A DNA stretch of 64,000 nucleotides from Betaproteobacteria bacterium (GCA_016195915.1 JACPYS010000006.1:62001-126000), one strand, 5' to 3'. Shown: positions 30,617 to 40,270, counted from the stretch's first letter. The notes: a model not told the origin generated them from the sequence alone. Numbers and translations are program-made.

Positions 30617-30943
30617 CTAGCGGCGGCTGATCAGCATTCCGAGCACGAGCCCGAGCGCGGTTCCAATCCCTACCGCCGCCCAAGGGTGATCGTGCACGTA
30701 CGCGTCGGTCACGCGCACGGCCTGCCGAGTCGTGTCGGCTAGCGCCCGCTCCGCGTCGGCGAGGCGCAGCTTGGCGTTTGCCAGCGAGGCCTCGATGCGC
30801 TCGCGCGCCACTACGGCCTTTTCGCCAACCTGCCCGGCGGTTGCACGCAACAAATCTTCGAGATCGGCGATCAGCACCTTCATGTCCGACGTGAGTTTCT
30901 CTTTGGCGATATCGGTATTCATGGTTTGATTTTCGCTTGTCAT
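30617..30943 (-). CDS. DUF883/YqjD-type ribosome-associated membrane protein
   Basis: The protein has 108 residues from ATG 30943 (ATG 30922 is an alternative). A long amphipathic helix (KLTSDMKVLIADLEDLLRAT; RERIEASLANAKLRL) leads to DAYVHDHPWAAVGIGTALGL, a C-terminal membrane helix, and a basic RR end. ElaB/YqjD proteins of E. coli tether ribosomes to the inner membrane in stationary phase. First gene of a four-gene minus-strand cluster. Confidence 0.82.
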   Translation of the reverse strand: MTSENQTMNTDIAKEKLTSDMKVLIADLEDLLRATAGQVGEKAVVARERIEASLANAKLRLADAERALADTTRQAVRVTDAYVHDHPWAAVGIGTALGLVLGMLISRR

Positions 30944-31125
30944 TGGAGAGGATCCGTTCAAAGGCAGCAGGAAGAATGCATCATTGTGCAGCGCAAGAAG
31001 CTAAGGCTACCGAGTTTCGACGCGAGTGGCAACCGCTTGTTCATGGCCCGTTGCGCTCACCCGGTCTCAGTCCGGCGAAATCCAATGCGCTATGCTTGTC
31101 GCCCGAACAACAGGGGAGGGGGCTC

Positions 31126-32694
31126 ATGAGGTTTCGCATCCTGCTCGCGGCCGCCGCCGCCACCGTTTCCCTTGCGGCCGGGGCGGCGGAGCTTGTCGTC
31201 GGCCTGTCGACGCCGATTACGTCGCTGGATCCGCATTTTCACAACCTTACGCCCAACAACTCGCTCGCCAAGCACGTGTTCGAGACGCTGACGCGCAATG
31301 ACGAGCAGCAGAGGCTCGTTCCGGGGCTCGCGGAATCCTGGAGGACGCTCGATGCGACGACCTGGGAGTTCAAGCTGCGCAAGGGCGCCAGATGGCACGA
31401 CGGCGCGGAGTTCACGGCTGAGGATGTCGTGGCCACACTCAAGCGGGTGCCTCTGGTGCCGAACAGCCCGGCGTCGTTTGCCATCTACACCCGGGCGATC
31501 AAGGAGGCTAGCGCGCTCGACAAACACACGCTGCGCTTCAGAACGGACAAGCCGTATCCGCTGCTGCCCAACGACATTACTTCCGTCCACATCCTGCCGA
31601 AGAAGATCGCGGAAAACGCGAAAACCGAGGACTTCAATTCGGGCAAGGCGATGATCGGGACCGGCCCTTACCGGTTTTCCGAGCACGTCTCCGGTGATCG
31701 GGTGGTGCTGGTGTCCAACGACAAGTACTGGGGGCCGAAACCTGCCTGGAGCACGGTCCGGTTCAAAATGATCTCGAACTCCGCGGCGCGCGTTGCAGCA
31801 TTGCTTGCAGGCGACGTGCACATGATCGAGTCTGTGCCCACCGCGGATATTCCGAAGCTCGCCAAAGACGCGCGCGTCACGCTCGTCTCGGCAGTATCCA
31901 ACCGCATCATCTACTTGCACTTCGACTCGGGACGCGAGAAGAACTCGCCGTTTGTCACCGACAAGGCCGGCAAACCGCTGGAAACCAACCCGCTGCGCGA
32001 TCCTCGCGTGCGCAAGGCGATATCGAAGGCGATCGATCGCGAGGCAATCGCCTCGCGCATCATGGAAGGCCAGGCCCAGCCTGCCGGCCAGTTGCTGCCG
32101 GAAACGTTTTTCGGCACCAGCAAACGTCTGCCGCCGGAAAAATACGATCCTGAAGGAGCAAGGAAGCTGCTGGCGCAGGCCGGATACCCGGATGGTTTCG
32201 GGCTCACGCTCCACACGCCGAACAACCGCTACATCAACGACGAGAAGATCGCGCAGGCGGTAGCGCAGTTTCTCACCCGGGCAGGAATTCCGACCAAGGT
32301 CGAGGCGATGCCTTCGGCGGTGTTTTTCTCGCGCGGCTCCAAACTGGAGTTCTCGTTTCTGCTCGCGGGCTGGGGCGCGGAGACCGGAGAGACGAGTTCT
32401 CCCTTGCGTTCCCTGCTGGCCACCTTTGATACCGCGCAGGGCATGGGCGGGGCAAACCGCGGGCGCTTCTCCGACGCCGGCCTCGACGCGCTGATCAGCA
32501 CCGCGCTCACCACAATCGACGACACCAAGCGAGGGTTGATTCTCGCGGCGGCGTCGGAAAAGGCGATCGCCGAACTGCAGGGCCTGGTCCCCGTGCACTA
32601 CGAAATCAGCACCTGGGGCATGAAGAAGGGCCTCAGCTACAAGGCGCGCGCCGACCAGTACACGTTTGCGTTCGAGGTTCGAACCGGACGATAG
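31126..32694 (+). CDS. Peptide-type (family 5) ABC transporter substrate-binding protein
   Basis: The protein has 522 residues from ATG 31126 with a GGGAGGGGG ribosome site. Signal peptide about 1-20. SBP_bac_5 features: LSTPITSLDPHFHN, HVFETLTRNDEQQRLVPGLAESW, LRKGARWHDGAEFTAEDVV, GTGPYRF and RKAISKAIDREAIA. It captures peptides or other compounds (opines, glutathione, nickel chelates) in the periplasm. First gene of a complete transporter operon. Confidence 0.92.
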   Translation: MRFRILLAAAAATVSLAAGAAELVVGLSTPITSLDPHFHNLTPNNSLAKHVFETLTRNDEQQRLVPGLAESWRTLDATTWEFKLRKGARWHDGAEFTAEDVVATLKRVPLVPNSPASFAIYTRAIKEASALDKHTLRFRTDKPYPLLPNDITSVHILPKKIAENAKTEDFNSGKAMIGTGPYRFSEHVSGDRVVLVSNDKYWGPKPAWSTVRFKMISNSAARVAALLAGDVHMIESVPTADIPKLAKDARVTLVSAVSNRIIYLHFDSGREKNSPFVTDKAGKPLETNPLRDPRVRKAISKAIDREAIASRIMEGQAQPAGQLLPETFFGTSKRLPPEKYDPEGARKLLAQAGYPDGFGLTLHTPNNRYINDEKIAQAVAQFLTRAGIPTKVEAMPSAVFFSRGSKLEFSFLLAGWGAETGETSSPLRSLLATFDTAQGMGGANRGRFSDAGLDALISTALTTIDDTKRGLILAAASEKAIAELQGLVPVHYEISTWGMKKGLSYKARADQYTFAFEVRTGR

Positions 32695-32699
32695 AAGCA

Positions 32700-32724
32700 G
32701 GGGGAGGCTCATGGCGCCTCCCCC
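32700..32724 (+). terminator. Strong GC hairpin between SBP and permease genes
   Basis: GGGGGAGGC (32700-32708) and GCCTCCCCC (32716-32724) can form a 9-base-pair stem with a 7-base loop, 5 bases after the SBP stop. There is no clear T run, so it may act as a partial terminator or as an mRNA-stabilising hairpin that lets the binding protein be made in excess over the membrane components, as known for other transporter operons. Confidence 0.55.
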
Positions 32725-32754
32725 CGCACCCCCCACCCCGCGAGTGATCGAATC

Positions 32755-33732
32755 GTGACGGTCTATGTCCTGAGGCGCCTCGCGCAAACGCTGCTGGTTC
32801 TGTTCGTCACGTCCGCGCTGGTGTTTGGCGGGCTGTTCCTCGTAGGCGACCCGGTCGAAATCCTGGTGAATCCGAATGCCGATCAGGCCGAGAAACTGCG
32901 CGCAGCGGCGGCGTTGGGTCTGGACCGAAGCGTGCTGGAGCAGTACTGGATTTTTCTCCGGGGCGCGTTCACGGGGGACCTGGGCCGCTCCTTCGTGTTC
33001 GGCCGTCCGGCACTCGACGTGATCCTCGAGCGCATGCCTGCGACGCTGGAAATCGCTTTCCTCGCCATGCTCATCTCGGTGTGCCTCGGCATTCCCCTCG
33101 GGCTTTACGCCGGGCTTCGTCCGGCCGATCCCCTCAGCAAGACGATCATGGCCGGTTCGATCCTCGGTTTTTCGCTGCCGACCTTCTGGGTCGGGCTTTT
33201 GCTGATCATCCTGTTTGCGGTCGAACTCGGCTGGCTGCCTTCGACGGGGCGCGGGCCGACCGTGGAATTCCTCGGGCTTCAGCTCTCCATCCTGCACTGG
33301 GAAGGGCTCAGGTACGCACTGCTGCCCGCGACCAATCTCGCCCTGTTCAAGCTTTCGCTCATCGTCCGGCTCACGCGCGCCCAGGTGCGCGAGCAGTCAC
33401 TGCTCGACTACATCAAGTTCGCGCGCGCCAAGGGCCTGCCGCGCAGCCGCGTCATCGGCGTGCATCTGATGAAGAACATCATGATCCCGCTGGTGACCGT
33501 GATCGGGCTCGAGCTCGGTTCGGTGATCGCATTCGCGATCGTCACGGAAACCATCTTTGCCTGGCCCGGCATGGGCAAGCTGGTCATTGATTCGATCTTC
33601 CAGCTCGACCGCCCGGTGGTGGTGACCTATCTGCTGGTAACGGTATTCATGTTCATCTTCATCAATCTCGTGGTGGACATCCTGTACTCGGTGCTCGATC
33701 CGCGCGTGCGGTTGTCGGAAGCAAAGGGGTAG
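32755..33732 (+). CDS. Peptide-type ABC transporter permease, DppB type
   Basis: The protein has 325 residues from GTG 32755, six membrane helices and the DppB features: N-terminal VYVLRRLAQTLLVLFVTS, LGLDRSVLEQYW, GDLGRSFVFGRP, and the EAA loop DYIKFARAKGLPRSRVIGVH. It forms half of the translocation pore with the next gene's product. Confidence 0.92.
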   Translation: MTVYVLRRLAQTLLVLFVTSALVFGGLFLVGDPVEILVNPNADQAEKLRAAAALGLDRSVLEQYWIFLRGAFTGDLGRSFVFGRPALDVILERMPATLEIAFLAMLISVCLGIPLGLYAGLRPADPLSKTIMAGSILGFSLPTFWVGLLLIILFAVELGWLPSTGRGPTVEFLGLQLSILHWEGLRYALLPATNLALFKLSLIVRLTRAQVREQSLLDYIKFARAKGLPRSRVIGVHLMKNIMIPLVTVIGLELGSVIAFAIVTETIFAWPGMGKLVIDSIFQLDRPVVVTYLLVTVFMFIFINLVVDILYSVLDPRVRLSEAKG

Positions 33733-33736
33733 CGCG

Positions 33737-34665
33737 GTGGCCGCTCTTGGGCAGACGCGCGCAGCTGCTCCCGCAACGGTGCCGGAACTGGCGATCGAGG
33801 GAGGGCCGCTCAAGCGCTTCGTTGCAGAGTTCTTCGACTCGCGCCTGGCCGTCGCGGGTCTCGCGCTGCTCGTCGTGGTGATCGCAACCGCGCTGTTCGC
33901 GCCGCTGCTTGCGCCGCAGAATCCGTACGATCTCGGGAAACTCGACTTGCTCGATTCGCGTTTGCCGCCGGGCGGCACGAGCGCGACGGGTTTCACCTAC
34001 TACCTAGGCACCGACGGGCAGGGGCGCGACATGCTCTCGGCGATCATGTACGGCCTGCGCGTATCGCTCTACGTGGGCGTGGCAAGCGGCGTGATCGCGC
34101 TCGCCATCGGCGCCCTGCTCGGCGTCGTCGCGGCCTATGCAGGAGGGCGCTTCGAGCAGTTTCTGATGCGCGTCGCGGACATCCAGCTCGGTTTTCCGGC
34201 CATCCTCGTCGCGCTGATCCTGCTCGCCGTGCTCGGCAAGGGTGTGGACAAGATCATCATTGCGCTGGTCACGGTGCAGTGGGCCTACTACGCCCGCACC
34301 GCGCGCTCGGCGGCGCTCGTCGAGAGAAACAAGGAATACATCGAAGCGGCGCGCGGGCTCGGCCTGTCCGCGGCGCGCATCGTGTTCAAGCACCTGCTGC
34401 CGAACGCCATGCCGCCGCTCATCGTCGTGGGCACGGTCCAGATCGCTCACGCGATCGCGCTCGAGGCGACGCTGTCGTTTCTCGGCCTCGGCCTGCCGAC
34501 CACGGAACCATCCCTGGGCTTGCTGATCGCGAACGGCTACGAATTCCTCATGTCGGGCAAGTACTGGATCAGCGTGTATCCCGGCATCGCGCTGCTGGTC
34601 ACGATCCTCTCGATCAACCTCGTCGGCGACCAGTTGCGCGACGTGCTGAATCCGAGGCTGTCGCG

Positions 34666-34669
<4 letters not shown>
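33737..34669 (+). CDS. Peptide-type ABC transporter permease, DppC type
   Basis: The protein has 310 residues from GTG 33737, 4 bases after the DppB-type gene. Features: RLAVAGLALLVVVIATALFAPL, YYLGTDGQGRDMLSAIMYG, and EAA loop NKEYIEAARGLGLSAARIVFKH. Its stop overlaps the start of the first ATPase gene (TTGA). Confidence 0.92.
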
Positions 34670-35627
<958 letters not shown>

Positions 35628-35628
<1 letters not shown>

Positions 35629-36638
35629 TGCCTGCGACCGCAGATACGGTGCTGCTCGAAATTCGCGACGTGTCCAAGCGCTTTTCCAAGCGCCTCGACG
35701 TGGTCGAGCGAGTGGCGCGCGCCATGGGTGCCGCCGTGCGCGAGCACACGGTGCACGCCGTGGACTGCGTGAGCATCGACGTGAAGGCGGGCGAGGTCGT
35801 CTGTCTGGTCGTGGAATCCGGTTGCGGCAAGTCGACGCTCGGGCGGCTCGCGTGCGGGCTGCATACGCCCAGCGGCGGCGAGGTGCGCTACCGCGGCAAG
35901 CCGGTCGAAGTCCCGGCTGCATTGTGGGGCGACGCGGGCCGCGCGCGTCCGCCGATCCAGATGATCTTTCAGGATCCCTTCGCATCGCTCAATCCCCGCA
36001 TGCGCGTGGAGGAGATCGTCGGCGAGGCGCCGCGCGTGCACGGTCTGGTGAAACCGGCCGATGTCGGCGCGTATGTAGCAGAAATTCTGCTGCGCGTGGG
36101 TCTCGACCCGTCCGCTCGGCGCCGCTATCCGCACCAGTTCTCCGGCGGGCAGCGCGCACGTGTCGGCATTGCACGCGCGCTCGCGGTGAAACCGGAGTTT
36201 CTCGTCTGCGACGAAGCGGTCGCCGCGCTCGACGTCTCGATCCAGGCGCAGGTGCTCAACCTGTTCATGGATCTGCGCGAAAGCCTCGGGCTCACCTACC
36301 TTTTCATCAGCCACGACCTCGGCGTGGTGCGCCATCTCTCGAACCGGGTGGTGGTGATGTACCTCGGGCGCGTGGTCGAGTCCGCGCCGACCGATGAATT
36401 GTTCGCGAAGCCCAATCATCCGTACACGCAGGCGCTGCTCGCCGAAGTGTCGCGCCTCGACCGCAGGCGCCGCACCTATGCGCCAATTTCCGGCGAAATT
36501 CCCTCGCCGCTCAACCCGCCGACGGGATGCCATTTCCATCCGCGCTGCCCGCATGCGATGGCACGCTGCACCGAGGAAGCGCCGCGGCTTCGGGAAATCG
36601 CACCCGGGCGCCACGCTGCCTGCCATCTCAACGACTGA
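35628..36638 (+). CDS. Peptide-type ABC transporter ATP-binding protein, DppF type, with altered P-loop
   Basis: The protein has 336 residues; ATG 35628 shares its A with the previous stop. Q loop MIFQDPFASLNPRM, signature QFSGGQRARVGIARAL, Walker B EFLVCDEAVAALDVS, H loop FISHDLGVV and C-terminal GCHFHPRCPHAMARC are all present. The P-loop reads VESGCGKST where the family has GESGCGKST: the first glycine is valine (GTG codon). This may weaken ATP binding or be a sequencing error. DppD could supply a competent site. A decayed copy of this gene's tail lies downstream. Confidence 0.9.
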
Positions 36639-36707
36639 ACGGCGCAGTTGCAGCGTTAGTTGAACACCGAGACGTTGCCAAACAGTGTGGGCCGCGGCAA
36701 GCCCATA

Positions 36708-36713
36708 TATAAT
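36708..36713 (+). promoter_or_regulatory. Possible -10 box upstream of the Uma2 gene
   Basis: A perfect TATAAT stands 54 bases before the Uma2-like ATG in an otherwise GC-rich gap. No good -35 hexamer is found at 16-18 bases upstream, so this is only a candidate. Confidence 0.3.
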
Positions 36714-36766
36714 GCAACTCCGCTGGCAGTGCAGCCGCGCCAGCGAATGCGAGATACCGATTCGCC

Positions 36767-37318
36767 ATGGGTTCCTTCGACAAGATTGCTGCCCGACTCG
36801 ACGCCCTGGAGTTGATCGCGCGCTGGGCCGAAGCGGTTGGCGACCCCGCGCTCGCCAAGCTGCCCTACAAGTTCGAGATGGATCGCTGGGGAAACCTCGT
36901 CATGACGCCTCCGGCCAATGTCCGCCATTCCGATGTTCAGGGCAGTCTCATGATCGCGCTGCAGACGGCGCTGGGCGGCCGAGCGCGAGCCGAGTTCCCG
37001 GTCATCACGGCCGCAGGCGTGCTGGTGCCCGACGTGGTTTGGTGCTCGCCCGAGTACGTGGCGCGCAACCAAGCTGCGTTTTCCGGGGACATGGCTGCCG
37101 CGCCCGAGGCGCCTGAGCTTTGCGTCGAAGTGAAGTCTCCCTCCAACAGCCTCGGAGAGCTCAAGCACAAAGTTGACGCCTATCTCGCGGCCGGCGCGCT
37201 TGAAGGCTGGGTCGTGCTCGAGGATCTCGCGGTGCGGATCTTCGGAGGCAAGGGCGAGCAGGATGCAAGCGGCTTCGCGTTCGATATTGCCGAATGGCGT
37301 TCGCATTTCAGACCGTAA
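36767..37318 (+). CDS. Uma2-family endonuclease-like protein (DUF820)
   Basis: The protein has 183 residues. The PD-(D/E)XK-like core of the family is visible: YKFEMDRWGNLVMTPP, HSDVQG, VLVPDVVWCSPE (Asp), and ELCVEVKSPSNSLGELKHK (the E-x-K pair) followed by YLAAGALEGWVV. Family members are abundant, of uncertain role, and often lie in accessory regions. It lies between the peptide transporter and an accessory stretch. Confidence 0.82.
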   Translation: MGSFDKIAARLDALELIARWAEAVGDPALAKLPYKFEMDRWGNLVMTPPANVRHSDVQGSLMIALQTALGGRARAEFPVITAAGVLVPDVVWCSPEYVARNQAAFSGDMAAAPEAPELCVEVKSPSNSLGELKHKVDAYLAAGALEGWVVLEDLAVRIFGGKGEQDASGFAFDIAEWRSHFRP

Positions 37319-37677
37319 CTCTATTCGCGCTTCGATCGAGCGGCGCCAGACCGGCGATCGAACGATCAAACGCCGCAAGTTGCTGCAGGCCCTCCCCGAT
37401 TTGCACAGTTGGTCCGTTATTGCGGCTGGTCCGCAAGGCCGCAGGCGCCGCACCGATGCGCCGATCGCGGGCGAAATTCCCTCGCCGCGGGAGAATCTAT
37501 CGGGCCCCGGGGCGCACGACCCGCCACGAAATGCCCATCCTTACGCTCCTCAGCCCAGACGCAGCGGCGCACAATGCGGATTATGTTATGTCGCCGGGTC
37601 GTCTAATAGAGAACTTTTCACACCCGTCCCAGCCTTTCTCCGTCAAGGGGAAATGAGTCTCGAAAGGAGGCGCCGAC
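37319..37677. other. Non-coding stretch carrying a dppF remnant
   Basis: No intact gene is evident in these 359 bases. The middle (37439-37491) is a diverged copy of the end of the DppF-type ATPase gene, described separately. The last bases form the AGGAGG ribosome site of the DUF899 gene. Confidence 0.5.
37439..37491 (+). pseudogene. dppF 3' remnant, first piece
   Basis: Bases 37439-37491 align with 36471-36522 of the intact DppF-type gene with only a handful of mismatches; translation RRRRTDAPIAGEIPSP matches RRRRTYAPISGEIPSP. Similarity ends abruptly at 37491, just where the gene would go on to encode the GCHFHPRC motif. Confidence 0.7.
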
Positions 37678-38457
37678 ATGGCCATCGAAAAAGCAACGCC
37701 CGCGAAACGCAACACCACAGCGAAGCGCGAGACGGCATCGACACGCAAGACGATAGCAAGCACACTCCATAAGGAGCGTTTTCCCGGTGAGAGCCGGGCC
37801 TACCGCGCGGCGCGCAACACGCTGCTGCAAGCCGAACTGGAGCTGCGCCGCAAGATCGAAGCGCTCGCCGCGCTGCGACGCAAGCTTCCCGTGGGCGGGT
37901 GCGTTCCCGAGGACTACGAGTTCGAGGAAGGTGCGGCCGACCTTGCAGATACCGAGACTGTGCGCCGTGTGAAGCTGTCGGAACTTTTCCAGCGCGATGC
38001 GAGCCTCGTCATCTACAGCTTCATGTACAGTGCGGCGATGGCAAAAGCCTGCCCGATGTGTACCTGCATGCTCGACAGCCTCGACGGCGCCGCGCCACAC
38101 GCCGCTCAGCGCGTCAATCTTGTGGTGGTGGCCAAGTCGCCGATCCAGCGCATCCGCGCCTTTGCGCGCGTACGCGGCTGGCGCAATCTGAGGCTGCTCT
38201 CGTCATCCGGCAACGGCTACAACCGCGACTACCACGGAGAGAGCGCCGCGGGGTCGCAATTGCCCGCGCTCAACGTGTTCACGCGCAGCGGCGGCAAGAT
38301 CCACCATGCCTACTGTACCGAACTGCTGTTTGCCCCGGGCGATCCCGGGCAGAACGGCCGGCACGTGGATGCTATCTGGCCGCTGTGGAACCTGTTCGAC
38401 TACACGCCGGAAGGGCGTGGCACGGATTGGTACCCGAAGCTCGCGTACGGGTCGTAG
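37678..38457 (+). CDS. DUF899-family thioredoxin-like protein
   Basis: The protein has 259 residues, with an optimal AGGAGG ribosome site. A lysine-rich, low-complexity N-terminus (about 1-35) precedes the DUF899 body: FPGESRAYRAARNTLLQAE, FMYSAAMAKACPMCTCMLD (CxxC-like site), SSSGNGYNRDYHG and IWPLWNLFDYTPEGRG. The family has a thioredoxin-like fold with unproven activity. Its 3' end abuts the broken end of a substrate-binding-protein pseudogene on the other strand. Confidence 0.85.
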   Translation: MAIEKATPAKRNTTAKRETASTRKTIASTLHKERFPGESRAYRAARNTLLQAELELRRKIEALAALRRKLPVGGCVPEDYEFEEGAADLADTETVRRVKLSELFQRDASLVIYSFMYSAAMAKACPMCTCMLDSLDGAAPHAAQRVNLVVVAKSPIQRIRAFARVRGWRNLRLLSSSGNGYNRDYHGESAAGSQLPALNVFTRSGGKIHHAYCTELLFAPGDPGQNGRHVDAIWPLWNLFDYTPEGRGTDWYPKLAYGS

Positions 38458-38978
38458 CAACGGCGGATTGGAAAGCTTGCGGCAGATCCTCCGCGTTGCG
38501 CACCGGGGGTACCGGGCCGAGATCGACTCTCAATTGACGCGCGGCGGCCTCCGCGTTTCGCACTTGCAGCGGCGCGTTCTGATCGTCGGGATTCATCAGG
38601 ACGGCGATGCGTGTTCCTTTAGGGATCAGTTCCCGCAACAGCTCCATACGCTTGCCCACGGGCTCCGCGACGATATTCGTGATACCCGTGAAGTTTCCGC
38701 CCGGACGGGCGAGGGCCGGAACGATGCCAGCGCCCACCGGGTCGGCAACACTCACGAAGACAATCTGAATGATAGAGGTGGCAGGCTTGGCTGCCAGGGC
38801 GCCGGGCGTGGTCGCGGATGCCTTTGCGAAAGACGTCGCTTTGTGGTTTGTTCGCTGCTCCGCTTCCGCCTGAGAGATGCGCGACGCGGAACACGGTAGT
38901 GTTTTGCTGCGTGATCACCGGGAGCCAAACCGCCGCCATACCGCCCGCGGCAAGACCACGTAACTGTCTGCGTTGCAT
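38455..38978 (-). pseudogene. ABC substrate-binding protein (TrpX-like, ABC_sub_bind family), broken
   Basis: The minus strand starts MQRRQLRGLAAGGMAA with a GGAGG ribosome site and reads FRVAHLSGGS, the N-terminus of this family. About 40 codons of the normal protein are then missing, the frame shifts, and the second part reads TTPGALAAKPATS, IVFVSVADPVGAGIVPALA and GNFTGITNIVAEPVGKR up to DLPQAFQSAV. The rest is absent: homology stops at the DUF899 gene end. It has internal deletion, frameshift and 3' truncation, hence dead. Confidence 0.8.
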
Positions 38979-39059
38979 TTATCCTCCGGTTCCATTGCGT
39001 ATGAATTGGCCGCTTTTTCTAACGAGATCGGATAGCGGCAAAGGGCGTACTGGCACGCT

Positions 39060-39076
39060 ATGGTGCTTGACACCAT
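39060..39076 (+). promoter_or_regulatory. Candidate operator and -35 box of the TumE-TumA operon
   Basis: The inverted repeat ATGGTG-CTTGA-CACCAT encloses TTGACA (39067-39072), a consensus -35 box. The toxin ATG is at 39104. A good -10 box is not obvious at the expected spacing, so promoter assignment is tentative, but the palindrome fits autoregulation by the antitoxin. Confidence 0.45.
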
Positions 39077-39103
39077 CACTCCCCCAAGTTCCAATGAGCG
39101 ACT

Positions 39104-39397
39104 ATGCCGCCGGCGGCCAGAATCCTCGATCGCAAGATCAAGCGCGGAGACTTGATGGTCCAGGTGGTGATCTGGCAATTATCCGGCCCTACGGCGGATC
39201 GCCCACACGGCGTGAAATACCGTCTTTGGTGCGGCCGGGCGGGCGTAACCGTGGTGCGGTACGACAACGAGACCGGCAAGGGAGACCACCGGCACTACGC
39301 ATCCGGTCAAAGGCCCTATGCGTTCGTAACGTGTGGGAAACTGATTGAAGATTTTACCGCCGACGTCGAGCGGCTCACTGGATGGAGATTCGAATGA
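39104..39397 (+). CDS. TumE-family (DUF6516) toxin-like protein
   Basis: The protein has 97 residues: AARILDRKIKRGDLMVQVVI, HGVKYRLWCG, VRYDNETGKGDHRHY and PYAFVTCGKLIEDFTADVER match the small DUF6516 proteins named TumE, toxins paired with a winged-helix TumA antitoxin. The GDHRHY motif probably forms part of the active site. Its stop overlaps the next gene's ATG (ATGA). The assignment is from family memory. Confidence 0.7.
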   Translation: MPPAARILDRKIKRGDLMVQVVIWQLSGPTADRPHGVKYRLWCGRAGVTVVRYDNETGKGDHRHYASGQRPYAFVTCGKLIEDFTADVERLTGWRFE

Positions 39398-39774
39398 AAT
39401 GCATTGAAATCGGTATCGGCGGCGGACGGCAGGCGCTGGCGCAGTTCGCGCGCACCTGGCGTCGTGCTTCGCGAGGGGAACGCCTGCCTGAGACCACACC
39501 ACGCCTGGAGTTCAGCTCGCTCGCCGAGTTGCTCGGCGTACTTTCCCCGAAGCGATTGGCGCTGCTCGACGCGCTCGCGACGCAGCCGGGATCGAGCATC
39601 CGCGCCCTGGCCGGCAGGCTCGGCCGCGACTATAAAAACGTCCATGGAGACGTGCGCGTGCTCGGCGAGCTGGGATTGATCGAGCGGCGCGCCGATGGCA
39701 TGCTCAAGGCTCCGTATGACGAGCTGGTCATTCATGCGCCACTGACGGCGGCGGCCCGGCGCCGCGCGGCTTAA
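39394..39774 (+). CDS. TumA-type winged-helix antitoxin-like DNA-binding protein
   Basis: The protein has 126 residues from ATG 39394, which overlaps the toxin stop. A winged helix is clear: LLGVLSPKRLALLDALA, SIRALAGRLGRDYKNVHGDV (recognition helix), LGELGLIERRADGML. It matches HVO_A0114-like predicted DNA-binding proteins that pair with TumE. It should bind the toxin and the palindrome upstream. Confidence 0.7.
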   Translation: MKCIEIGIGGGRQALAQFARTWRRASRGERLPETTPRLEFSSLAELLGVLSPKRLALLDALATQPGSSIRALAGRLGRDYKNVHGDVRVLGELGLIERRADGMLKAPYDELVIHAPLTAAARRRAA

Positions 39775-39838
39775 GCAGACGTAAGCACCACGTTTGCGAT
39801 GGGAACTTTGTTACAAACGACATCGATCGCGAGGACGC

Positions 39839-40270
39839 ATGAGCAAATCCGCAGGTAAAGGCAAACGCAACGCGGCTTCGGCCGATCCCGATCTTTCGGC
39901 GATTCCCGCCGTGCGGCTTCAGGCGGAACCGGCGCGCCGGCAACGGCGCGCGCGCAACCTCCTGCGGCGGCATGACCGATTGCTCGAAGCGGCAAAGGCG
40001 CTCAAGGCCGAAATTGCCGCGCTCGGGGGCGTGATTGTGGAGCCCGCAACCGGAGGATTGGCCCCGAGGCCGTGCAACCAGGCCAATCTGGTACAGACGC
40101 TCAAGCGTGTACTGAGCCACAAGCCGCTCAGCGTGACCGAGGCGGCGGAGGCCGCGCTCAAAGCGGGTTATCGAACGACCTCTCCTTCGTTTCGCCAGAT
40201 CTTCAACAGCGCTCTGATCCGCAGCGGCGAGTTCGAGCGCGTGGGTCGCGGACGGTACCAGGTGAAGTGA
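39839..40270 (+). CDS. Hypothetical protein with a winged-helix-like C-terminus
   Basis: The protein has 143 residues from ATG 39839. A basic, coiled N-terminal half (RRQRRARNLLRRHDRLLEAA; LKAEIAALGG) is followed by NLVQTLKRVLSHKPLSVTEA, then ALKAGYRTTSPSFRQIFNSAL and FERVGRGRYQVK. The latter pattern occurs in small proteobacterial proteins of unknown function and looks like a compact winged helix that could bind nucleic acid. No partner is evident apart from TumA 65 bases upstream. Confidence 0.6.
   Translation: MSKSAGKGKRNAASADPDLSAIPAVRLQAEPARRQRRARNLLRRHDRLLEAAKALKAEIAALGGVIVEPATGGLAPRPCNQANLVQTLKRVLSHKPLSVTEAAEAALKAGYRTTSPSFRQIFNSALIRSGEFERVGRGRYQVK

Noticed and set aside
31090-33297. 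A 735-codon minus-strand open frame antisense to the SBP and permease genes
   Set aside because: It is antisense to two clear transporter genes; composition is that of a GC-driven shadow frame.
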